In this document: positions 1 to 5,930 of the stretch, piece by piece
How the letters are laid out: each line of letters begins with the position of its first letter
How positions within the stretch are numbered: the stretch's first letter is position 1
Assembly (NCBI GenBank): GCA_945936265.1
Contig: CAMETB010000071.1
Span: 1-7,302, forward strand
Direction of reading: 5' to 3'
Source: an uncultured Clostridia bacterium
Lineage (GTDB): Bacteria; Bacillota; Clostridia; Oscillospirales; CAG-272
Length of the DNA stretch: 7,302 nt
The notes under the pieces: model-generated
Told to the model about the DNA's origin: nothing
What the model saw: the letters and a program-made list of their open reading frames with translations, nothing else
Database searches by the model: none
Translations under genes and position numbers: made by a program

Positions 1-315
1 AACCAGAGCCTCCAGAGTGTGTATCTTGATTTTCTTTATCAAAAATCATTACTCCGCAATCATTATAATTGTTTTTTATATTAAATCCTTTCGTTTGAGA
101 AAGTTCTATTGCAATTTCTTTTCCGATATATCCTAAATCACCAGAGAAAATTCCATCATAATAACTTGGACTTCTACCAGTATCTTTAAAATGAGTAATT
201 AATGTGTCTACAAAAGCAGGAGCCATTGCAGCGCCCATATTGTTTATATCGCTAATGCCCATATCCTTTGTTTTTCCAAAAAGAATTTCGGGGATTTTTA
301 TTTTTCCTCCGCCAC
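1..315. other. Low-GC segment inside spoVAD (mosaic or chimeric join)
   Basis: By hand count GC is about 32% over positions 1-300 and about 52% over 301-780, although both lie in one continuous spoVAD frame. In the low-GC part codons shift to TTA, AGA, AGT, TCT, GGA and AAT. Upstream codons prefer TCG, TCC, CTG, CTC, GGC and GAC. The change sits just downstream, in gene direction, of the codons for the conserved TGSGA motif (326-340), a stretch where two homologues could recombine or be mis-joined. The right boundary given is approximate, to within a few tens of bases. The amino-acid sequence still looks like functional SpoVAD on both sides. Confidence 0.7.
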
Positions 316-826
316 CTACTATAAACGCACCGGAGCCTGTTGTCGTCCACTGTGCCGTTGGAGTCCTTTGCCCTCCGTACTCAAGAGGAAATCGGAACTG
401 CCTTTCACTTGCGCAATAGTGCGATGAGGTAACCACGCCGCAGGTGTCAAAGATTTCACCGCCGTAAAAGCAGGCGGCAATACCCAGTCCCTCCGCACAG
501 GTGGAGCAGGCGCCATATAACCCGAGATATGAAATATCGAAATTTGCAAGTCCGTAGTTTGAGCCTACGCATTGGTTAAGCAGGTCTCCTGCAAGCAGAA
601 TATCCACCCCGTCGTCTGAAATTTTTGCTTTTGACATAGCGCCCTTGAGCGCACGGAGCTGCATTTCGCTCTCGGCTTTCTCCCACGAATCCTTGCCGAA
701 CTTGTCGTCGTCGCAATACTCGTCAAACAGCTCGCCCAAAGGTCCGTCGTGTTCCTTTTTGCCCACTACCGAATAAGTCGAAATCAGAGTGGGCGTCCTT
801 TTCGGTTTTATTATTCCTTTTTGCAT
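1..826 (-). CDS. spoVAD: SpoVAD, stage V sporulation protein AD (3' end cut by window edge)
   Basis: SpoVAD is a thiolase-fold, dipicolinic-acid-binding component of the SpoVA complex, which loads DPA into the forespore and releases it at germination. I translated this frame by hand: 275 codons are open without interruption from the ATG at 826 to the window edge. Family landmarks are DGPLGELFDE (residues 27-36), LLAGDLLNQ (77-85), the thiolase-like cysteine motif YGACST (104-109), SSHYCASERQFRFP (134-147), EYGGQRTPTA (149-158), TGSGA (163-167), MGAAMAPA (197-204), NDCGVMI (255-261) and GGSG (272-275). The Bacillus protein is about 338 residues, so roughly 60 C-terminal residues lie outside. 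The start is supported by a GGGGG run five bases upstream, inside the end of spoVAC, suggesting coupled translation. Base composition changes abruptly near residue 170 (see separate entry). Identity is near certain; whether the distal third is native is not. Confidence 0.95.
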   Translation of the reverse strand, partial: MQKGIIKPKRTPTLISTYSVVGKKEHDGPLGELFDEYCDDDKFGKDSWEKAESEMQLRALKGAMSKAKISDDGVDILLAGDLLNQCVGSNYGLANFDISYLGLYGACSTCAEGLGIAACFYGGEIFDTCGVVTSSHYCASERQFRFPLEYGGQRTPTAQWTTTGSGAFIVGGGGKIKIPEILFGKTKDMGISDINNMGAAMAPAFVDTLITHFKDTGRSPSYYDGIFSGDLGYIGKEIAIELSQTKGFNIKNNYNDCGVMIFDKENQDTHSGGSG

Positions 827-828
827 TT

Positions 829-1272
829 TTACCCCCAGATCAACATGCAGATATAGTATATCACTCCGTAAATTGCCCCGCTTAACGTTCCATACAGAAT
901 AACAGGACCGGCTATAGTAAATATTTTCGCACCGACGCCGAGAATATACCCCTCTGATTTTGTGTCTATGGCGGGGGATACCACCGCGTTTGCAAAGCCC
1001 GTTATCGGAACGAGCGTTCCGGCACCCGCCACTTTTGCTATGTTGTCGAATATTCCTATACCGGTAAGTACGGTCGTTATGAAAATAAGCGTTACGGAAA
1101 CAAGCGTGGAGGCATCCGTTTTTTCCATTCCGGCAGTCATGTAAAGCTCTCTTAAAAGCTCACCTATTACGCATATCAGACCGCCTGTAACGAACGCAAA
1201 GACGCAGTTTTTTATAATCGGCGACTTTTTCGCTCTTTTTTCCACATATTCGCTATATTCTTTTTTGTTCAT
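829..1272 (-). CDS. spoVAC: SpoVAC, stage V sporulation membrane protein AC
   Basis: SpoVAC is an integral inner-membrane component of the SpoVA channel for Ca-dipicolinic acid; the Bacillus homologue has been reported to behave as a mechanosensitive channel. The 147-residue product matches the family in length. It has a short charged N-terminus (1-17), hydrophobic segments at about 19-39, 55-75 and 113-144, and the highly conserved central block GAGTLVPITGFANAVVSPA (83-101), followed by EGYILGVGAKIFTIAGPV (107-124). The ATG at 1272 is preceded by GGGGAG (1283-1288) at 10 bases. The stop lies two bases before the spoVAD start, so the pair is one operon in the usual AC-AD order; a spoVAE gene would be expected beyond the left edge. 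In Bacillus the operon is transcribed by sigma-G in the forespore. Confidence 0.96.
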   Translation of the reverse strand: MNKKEYSEYVEKRAKKSPIIKNCVFAFVTGGLICVIGELLRELYMTAGMEKTDASTLVSVTLIFITTVLTGIGIFDNIAKVAGAGTLVPITGFANAVVSPAIDTKSEGYILGVGAKIFTIAGPVILYGTLSGAIYGVIYYICMLIWG

Positions 1273-1307
1273 CCGAGTATATCTCCCCGCAAAAAATCAT
1301 TTACTGA

Positions 1308-1338
1308 AATTGTGCGCATTTTTTACGAAAAATATTCA
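1308..1338 (-). promoter_or_regulatory. Candidate sigma-G/F-like promoter for spoVAC-spoVAD
   Basis: On the minus strand TGAATA (1333-1338) agrees well with the forespore sigma-factor -35 element. It is followed after 18 bases by CACAATT (1308-1314), a poor match to the CATNNTA type of -10. Position, about 36 bases upstream of the spoVAC start, and the known sigma-G control of spoVA operons support the idea. The weak -10 keeps confidence low. Confidence 0.35.
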
Positions 1339-1344
1339 AAATTG

Positions 1345-1373
1345 TTGACAAATCGAATAAAAAGTTGTATCAT
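1345..1373 (+). promoter_or_regulatory. Sigma-A-type promoter for the zinc-ribbon/mscS unit
   Basis: A perfect TTGACA (1345-1350) and TATCAT (1368-1373, one mismatch to TATAAT) are separated by an optimal 17 bases. Transcription would begin near 1380, just ahead of the AAAGGAGG ribosome binding site at 1386-1393. The elements lie back to back with the putative left-firing promoter of spoVAC. Confidence 0.75.
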
Positions 1374-1385
1374 ATAATAATAACG

Positions 1386-1393
1386 AAAGGAGG
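1386..1393 (+). promoter_or_regulatory. Ribosome binding site fixing the start at 1401
   Basis: AAAGGAGG is a near-perfect Shine-Dalgarno sequence seven bases before the ATG at 1401. It rules out the in-frame TTG at 1365, which lies upstream of this site and overlaps the promoter spacer and -10 element. Confidence 0.85.
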
Positions 1394-1400
1394 AATCACA

Positions 1401-1952
1401 ATGGCTGAATTTTTTGACAAGGTTTCAAGGAAGATAGGCGATGCCGCAAATTATGCCGCCGAAAAAACAGAAAAATTTGTTTCAGGTGCAAAACTGACTT
1501 TTGAACTCAAAAAGGAAGAGGCTGATCTTGATTATTGCTTCGAGAAACTCGGGAGAGCGTTTTTCGCTCAGGCGAGAAACGGCGTGGCAAAGGACGGCAA
1601 GATAGCCGAGCTTATTGCCGAGGCTGACGAAAGAAGCGAGAAAATCAAAAATCTCAAAATCGAGATCGCAAAAGCCAAAAACAAAAAAATATGTCCGCAC
1701 TGTTCTTCGATAATCGAAAACGACGCACCATACTGCTCAAAATGCGGCAGCAAAATCGTTGCCGACGAGAAAAAGCAGGACAGCGACACCGATAAGCAGG
1801 TTGACGATCTGACCGAAAAGACGGAAACTTGCGGGCAGGAACAAAAAGCAGACAGTTCTGAAAACCCGGTCGAAGAGAAGGCAGAACAAAGTAAAACGGC
1901 TGAAAAGGAAACATCGGCAAAGAAAAAATCGACTGCAAAAAAAGCCGAGTAA
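1401..1952 (+). CDS. Coiled-coil zinc-ribbon protein with charged lysine-rich tail, function unknown
   Basis: The product has 183 residues and no signal peptide or membrane segment, so it is predicted cytoplasmic. The N-terminus (FFDKVSRKIGDAANYAAEKTEK, here at 4-25) begins a long helical, probably coiled-coil region to about residue 95. A zinc ribbon follows with cysteines 98, 101, 112 and 115 (CPHC-x10-CSKC). The last 65 or so residues are low-complexity, rich in Glu and Lys, and end in a basic stretch (SAKKKSTAKKAE). This layout resembles a set of clostridial zinc-ribbon proteins of unknown role that start with a similar FFDKLxKK helix; that comparison is from memory. Binding of nucleic acid or a protein partner is possible but not shown. 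It leads a likely two-gene unit with mscS, 55 bases downstream, from the promoter at 1345-1373. No catalytic motif is visible. Confidence 0.88.
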   Translation: MAEFFDKVSRKIGDAANYAAEKTEKFVSGAKLTFELKKEEADLDYCFEKLGRAFFAQARNGVAKDGKIAELIAEADERSEKIKNLKIEIAKAKNKKICPHCSSIIENDAPYCSKCGSKIVADEKKQDSDTDKQVDDLTEKTETCGQEQKADSSENPVEEKAEQSKTAEKETSAKKKSTAKKAE

Positions 1953-2007
1953 ATTCTTTGCATGTTAAAAATAAAGGATTTCAAGTACAGGAGAACACAA
2001 TAATAAA

Positions 2008-2823
2008 ATGGAAATTTGGGATAAGATAGTTGGGTTTCTGACCTCCGCTTCCACTATCAGCGCGATTATAAGAATCGTTCTTGCAATAGTAGTGATTGCA
2101 CTGGGTTGTAAACTCGTAGGAAAACTTGCTAAAAAAATTATGAATTCAAGGGGAATTCAAAGGCTGTCAAAGACCGTGCAGTCGTTCCTCGGAAATGTTA
2201 TAAAAGCGGTGCTTTACGTAATAGTGGTTATTGCAGGCGCGGTAATACTCGGATTTGATCTTTCCGCTTTCTCGGCAATAATCGCATCTCTCGGACTTAC
2301 CATAGGTCTTGCACTCCAGGGCGGTCTTTCAAATATCGCGGGCGGAGTTATGATAGTAGGATTCAAGCCCTTTGAAGTCGGAGATTTCATAGAAATGGGC
2401 GACGTATCGGGTACGGTTACGGACATCGGAATTTTCTACACTACGGTAACAACTCCCGACAACAAGAGAGTAGTTATACCTAACGGAACAATATCGAACA
2501 GCGTCGTCACCGACTATTCGGCAAACGACACGAGAAGGCTTGATCTTGATTTTGCAATTTCATATTCCACCGATATAGATGTTGCAAAGAAAGTTCTTTA
2601 TGCCTGCGCAAAGGCAGACGAAAGAGTCCTTTCGGATCCTGCTCCCGCAGTTATGATAACGGAGCATGCCGAGAACGGGGTTAAGATAAGACTCAGAATA
2701 TGGGTAAGAACGGAAGATTACTGGGACGTAAACTTCGATATGATGGAACAGGTAAAGCGCTCCTTCGACCAGTTCGGCGTCGATATTCCGTTCAATCAGC
2801 TCGACGTACATATCGCAAAATAA
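2008..2823 (+). CDS. mscS: MscS-family small-conductance mechanosensitive channel
   Basis: This 271-residue protein should form a heptameric, tension-gated channel in the cytoplasmic membrane that releases solutes on osmotic downshock. Its length is close to E. coli MscS (286). Hydrophobic helices lie at about 18-39, 63-82 and 88-120. The third carries the pore-lining signature GLTIGLALQGGLSNIAGGV (96-114), with the Q-G kink at 104-105. The beta domain includes FKPFEVGDFIEMGDVSGTV (119-137), IFYTTVTTPDN (142-152) and VVIPNGTI (155-162). The C-terminal alpha/beta vestibule runs from about 175 and ends in the family-like IPFNQLDVHI. AGGAG (1989-1993) lies 14 bases before the ATG, longer than ideal, but no better start is in frame. 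It is probably co-transcribed with the zinc-ribbon gene. The symbol denotes family; strict orthology to E. coli mscS is not claimed. Confidence 0.95.
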   Translation: MEIWDKIVGFLTSASTISAIIRIVLAIVVIALGCKLVGKLAKKIMNSRGIQRLSKTVQSFLGNVIKAVLYVIVVIAGAVILGFDLSAFSAIIASLGLTIGLALQGGLSNIAGGVMIVGFKPFEVGDFIEMGDVSGTVTDIGIFYTTVTTPDNKRVVIPNGTISNSVVTDYSANDTRRLDLDFAISYSTDIDVAKKVLYACAKADERVLSDPAPAVMITEHAENGVKIRLRIWVRTEDYWDVNFDMMEQVKRSFDQFGVDIPFNQLDVHIAK

Positions 2824-2841
2824 CGATATTTTCAGTAAATC

Positions 2842-2874
2842 AAAAAGCAACTGCAAATCGGCAGTTGCTTTTTT
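2842..2874. terminator. Bidirectional intrinsic terminator between mscS and clpC
   Basis: A 13-base inverted repeat (2842-2854 with 2861-2873) encloses the six-base loop AAATCG. The core stem GCAACTGC/GCAGTTGC is GC-containing. The outer arm is AAAAA on the left and TTTTTT on the right, so each strand reads as a hairpin followed by a U-tract. It lies 18 bases after the mscS stop and 6 bases after the clpC stop, serving both convergent units. Confidence 0.9.
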
Positions 2875-2880
2875 GGTTGC

Positions 2881-5313
2881 TCAGCATATGGGCAAAGCGT
2901 CCTTTTTTCTGTAAAAAATTTTCTTGCCGTCCGAGTAAGCCTCGATTTTGTCGCCGCTTGATATTTCACCCGAGAGAATTTTTTCAGAAAGAGTGTTTTC
3001 AACATACGTCGTAACTGCCCGGCGGAGTGGGCGCGCACCGTAAATTTTGTCATATCCTTTTTCGGCAAGAAACGATACGGCGCTTTCGTCAAAATCCGCA
3101 TTTACGCCTATATTCAAAGCGAGTTTTTTAACGTCGTTCAACATAAGCCTTGCAATATTTTTCGTGTCGTCGGGGGATAACTTGTCAAAAATGATTATCT
3201 CGTCGAGGCGGTTAAGAAATTCAGGGCGGAACTCCGTTTTGAGCGCGTCGTTTATCTGCGATTTCATATATTCGTATTCGCTTTGCTCCCCGAGATTGCC
3301 TGAAAACCCGAGCCTTTTCGGCTCGGTTATATTTTTTGCCCCTATATTTGAGGTGAGAATCATTATCGTGTTTCTGAAATCGACCCGTCTGCCTCCCGAA
3401 TCGGTGAGAATACCGTCCTCAAGCACCTGAAGAAGAATATTGTAAACATCGGGGTGCGCCTTTTCTATCTCATCGAAGAGTATTACGGAATACGGCTTTC
3501 TCCTTACCGCTTCGGTAAGTTGCCCGCCCTCGCCGTATCCGACGTATCCGGGGGGCGAGCCGATGAGTTTTGATGCGCTGTGCTTTTCCATATATTCGGA
3601 CATATCTATTCTTATCATACTGTCAACCGAGCCGAAAACGACATCGGCGATACTTTTGGCAAGTTCGCTTTTTCCGACGCCCGTCGGACCGAGGAACAGA
3701 AAAGAGCCAATCGGTCTGTTCGGGTTTTTAAGACCGAGCCTACCGCGTTTTATGGAGGCGGAAACGGTTTTTATAGCTTCACTCTGACCTATGACCCTTG
3801 ATGAGAGCATTTCTTCGAGATTTTTAAGTTTTTCGCTCTCTTCCTTTTCAAGTTTGCTTACTGGAATTGATGTCCACATTGTAACAATATCGCATATATC
3901 ATTCTCCGATACCGTGGGAATTTCGTCCTTCAACTGCTTTTCACGCTGACTTTTTTCTTTGTTGTACTTTATTTTGAGCATTACCTCGTCATCGCGTATT
4001 TTCGATGCAAGTTCAAAATTTTCTTCAAGAATTGCCTGTTCCTTTTCCTTGGAAAGTTCTTTTATGCGCTCCTCCGTCTTTTTTAAGTCGGGGGTTTTGA
4101 AGAAACGACGCATTTTAAGCCTTGACGAAGCCTCATCGATCAAGTCTATCGCCTTGTCGGGCAAAAATCTGTCGTTTATATACCGCACAGAGAGGGAAAC
4201 GGCACTGTGCAGCGCACCGTCCGATATTTTTACCCCGTGGTGCTCCTCGTATTTCGGGCGCAAGCCTTTCAGTATTTCAAGAGTTTCCTCTTCCGTCGGT
4301 TCCTCTATCATCATAGGCTGAAAACGCCTTTCAAGAGCAGGGTCTTTTTCTATGCGCCTGTACTCCTCAACGGTCGTTGCGCCGATTACCTGTATCTGTC
4401 CTCTTGCAAGTACCGGTTTTATTATATTTGCCGCGTCAACCGCGCCCTCGGCGGCACCCGCGCCTATTATCGTGTGAATTTCGTCTATAAAGAGAATGAG
4501 AGAATCATTGTTTTTAAGCTCGTTCATAACGCCTCTCATTCGTTCCTCAAACTCTCCTCTGTATTTTGCTCCCGCTATCATAGAGGCAAGATCAAGGGAT
4601 ACTATCGTTTTATTAAGGAGATTTTCCGGCGCCTCGCCGTCGACTATTTTCTTTGCAAGCCCCTCTATGATAGCCGTTTTGCCAACACCCGGCTCTCCTA
4701 TTAAGCACGGGTTGTTTTTTGTCCTTCGTGAAAGAATCTGTATAAGACGCTCAACCTCTTTTTCTCTCCCGATTAATGGGTCGCTCTTTCCTTCTTTTGC
4801 CGGCACATTGAGATTTTTTCCGTACATGGACAGGGTAGGGGCGCCCGGCACATTGTCTTTTATGTTTTGCGCCCCGTCCGTTCCCGAGTCGAGAAAAGCG
4901 GCTATTTCATTTTTCATCGTCTGCATATTCATACCGAGAGCGGTAAGAATTTTAGCCCCCACGCTCTCGGCGTCGTCGCATATGGCGTATAGAATATGCT
5001 CCGTACCTATAAATCTGCTGCCGAATTTCTTTGCGCAGACGGCGGCGCCCTCTATTATTTTTTTGCATTTCGGCGTGAGTTCACGGCAGGAAAGCGCCGA
5101 CAGGCTGCCTACGCCGGAGATGCGTGTAAGACAGTCATATACATCTGTGTATGATATTTTTTTGTCGTCGAGAATTTTAGCTCCTACGCAGTCGGTTGTG
5201 AGAATTCCGAGGAGCAGATGCTCCGTTCCTATGTAGGTGTGTCCCATTTTTTCGGCTGATTTTTTTGCGGCGTTCAGCGCCTGCTGTGATTTTGGCGTAA
5301 AGCGGTTTACCAT
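2881..5313 (-). CDS. clpC: ClpC-type AAA+ ATPase, unfoldase subunit of the ClpCP protease
   Basis: The 810-residue product has the ClpC architecture: a double Clp N-domain (about 1-145; the paired FTPKSQQAL and LTPKCKKII repeats each end in IGTEH), then two AAA+ modules. Module one has Walker A GEPGVGKT (206-213), Walker B LILFIDE (272-278) and arginine finger ERR (328-330). A short ClpC-sized middle domain (about 405-465) holds the NFELASKIRD segment, including the Phe that mediates the resting state in Bacillus ClpC. Module two has Walker A GPTGVGKS (542-549), Walker B VILFDE (610-615), the ClpP-docking tripeptide LGF (668-670) and sensor-2 GARPLRR (759-765). The LGF loop indicates partnership with ClpP, and the short middle domain argues against ClpB. 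The ATG at 5313 is preferred over TTG at 5319, because AAAGGA (5323-5328) is 9 bases from the ATG but only 3 from the TTG. The usual ctsR-mcsA-mcsB neighbours are absent here. Confidence 0.95.
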   Translation of the reverse strand: MVNRFTPKSQQALNAAKKSAEKMGHTYIGTEHLLLGILTTDCVGAKILDDKKISYTDVYDCLTRISGVGSLSALSCRELTPKCKKIIEGAAVCAKKFGSRFIGTEHILYAICDDAESVGAKILTALGMNMQTMKNEIAAFLDSGTDGAQNIKDNVPGAPTLSMYGKNLNVPAKEGKSDPLIGREKEVERLIQILSRRTKNNPCLIGEPGVGKTAIIEGLAKKIVDGEAPENLLNKTIVSLDLASMIAGAKYRGEFEERMRGVMNELKNNDSLILFIDEIHTIIGAGAAEGAVDAANIIKPVLARGQIQVIGATTVEEYRRIEKDPALERRFQPMMIEEPTEEETLEILKGLRPKYEEHHGVKISDGALHSAVSLSVRYINDRFLPDKAIDLIDEASSRLKMRRFFKTPDLKKTEERIKELSKEKEQAILEENFELASKIRDDEVMLKIKYNKEKSQREKQLKDEIPTVSENDICDIVTMWTSIPVSKLEKEESEKLKNLEEMLSSRVIGQSEAIKTVSASIKRGRLGLKNPNRPIGSFLFLGPTGVGKSELAKSIADVVFGSVDSMIRIDMSEYMEKHSASKLIGSPPGYVGYGEGGQLTEAVRRKPYSVILFDEIEKAHPDVYNILLQVLEDGILTDSGGRRVDFRNTIMILTSNIGAKNITEPKRLGFSGNLGEQSEYEYMKSQINDALKTEFRPEFLNRLDEIIIFDKLSPDDTKNIARLMLNDVKKLALNIGVNADFDESAVSFLAEKGYDKIYGARPLRRAVTTYVENTLSEKILSGEISSGDKIEAYSDGKKIFYRKKDALPIC

Positions 5314-5342
5314 TTTCAAAATTCCTTTCGGGATATAATTTC

Positions 5343-5373
5343 ATACGGTATTTGCGTATATTATTGCCGCAAA
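5343..5373. promoter_or_regulatory. Overlapping inverted repeats upstream of clpC, possible operator
   Basis: Two short palindromes interlock in the 66-base gap before clpC. One is ATACG-N7-CGTAT (5343-5347 and 5355-5359). The other is TTTGCG-N11-CGCAAA (5351-5356 and 5368-5373). A -10-like TAATAT on the minus strand (5358-5363) sits within the second spacer, but no convincing -35 element accompanies it. No CtsR-type GGTCAAA tandem site is seen. Arms this short can occur by chance. Confidence 0.25.
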
Positions 5374-5379
5374 ATCAGA

Positions 5380-5919
5380 TTAATTTTCACATATCCTCGG
5401 AATTTGTTCTTTATCGTATTCGTCTGCCAGCCGGTTAAATGTGCGCGCGTCTATTACACCATTGTCGTCAAGAAGATTTTTCCGCTGAAAACTCCTTATT
5501 GCGTTCTGAATGTCGGTGCCGTAAGAGTTTTTGTACGGCAGCACTCCCCAATCGTCGTAATCTTCTCCTATTGTATTAAGCATATGGATTATCACATACA
5601 TAACATCGTCGGTTATCCCGGGCAAAATAAGAAAATTTTTGTCCTTCGGAAAAATATATACTGCCTTGGCACCTCCGACGTTATTTTTTACGTACTTGTG
5701 TACGGTGTTTATCGCGTCCCACGTTTCCTTGTCAACGATGCCTGTTGGTTCTATTCCGTACTTTTCCTGAAAAGTCCTGACGGCACCTCTTGTCATATTG
5801 CCGTATATTCCGTCGGGCGCAATTCTCGACGTTCCGTTTGCCCAATAGTCAAGCTCACGGAGCTTTTGCTGTATCTGCATTATCGCATACCTTTTGTTTG
5901 CGGAATCAAAGTATTCCAT
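5380..5919 (-). CDS. Small protein made of two peptidoglycan-binding modules
   Basis: The 179-residue product consists almost wholly of two PG_binding_1-like modules. The first (about 9-74) is clear, with LRELDYW, DGIYGNMTRGAVRTFQEKYGI and TGIVDKETWDAI. The second (about 88-167) is more diverged, with GTDIQNAIRSFQRKNLL and NGVIDARTFNRL. No catalytic domain, signal peptide or membrane segment is visible, so it either acts inside the mother cell/spore or binds another protein that carries it. It follows sleC after 9 bases. Its AAGGAGG site (5924-5930) overlaps the sleC stop, and only four bases separate the site from the ATG, which suggests translational coupling. A likely role is helping SleC localise to or recognise cortex peptidoglycan; this is inference from position and domain content. 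The link to clpC downstream is uncertain (66-base gap). Confidence 0.88.
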   Translation of the reverse strand: MEYFDSANKRYAIMQIQQKLRELDYWANGTSRIAPDGIYGNMTRGAVRTFQEKYGIEPTGIVDKETWDAINTVHKYVKNNVGGAKAVYIFPKDKNFLILPGITDDVMYVIIHMLNTIGEDYDDWGVLPYKNSYGTDIQNAIRSFQRKNLLDDNGVIDARTFNRLADEYDKEQIPRICEN

Positions 5920-5923
5920 ATAG

Positions 5924-5930
5924 CCTCCTT
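5924..5930 (-). promoter_or_regulatory. Ribosome binding site overlapping the sleC stop codon
   Basis: On the minus strand the sleC stop and the next gene's Shine-Dalgarno share bases (TAAGGAGG), and the ATG follows four bases after the GG. Ribosomes ending sleC translation are placed directly on the next start, which supports coupled, near-stoichiometric expression. Confidence 0.7.

Noticed and set aside
1373..1378. TATAAT as the -10 element of the right-facing promoter
   Set aside because: It would be 22 bases from TTGACA, too far for sigma-A. TATCAT at 1368-1373 has the optimal 17-base spacer.
1365..1400. Upstream TTG start adding 12 residues to the zinc-ribbon protein
   Set aside because: This stretch contains the promoter -10 element and the ribosome binding site itself, so it cannot be translated from the mapped promoter. 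The ATG at 1401 has ideal spacing.
1568..1984. Open frame on the minus strand opposite the zinc-ribbon gene
   Set aside because: Its Ser/Phe-rich translation is what the reverse complement of a Lys/Glu-rich coding region gives, and it has no supporting signals.
4496..5236. Open frame of 246 codons on the plus strand
   Set aside because: It lies fully antisense to the strongly supported N-terminal half of clpC, has no recognisable domain and no clear ribosome binding site.
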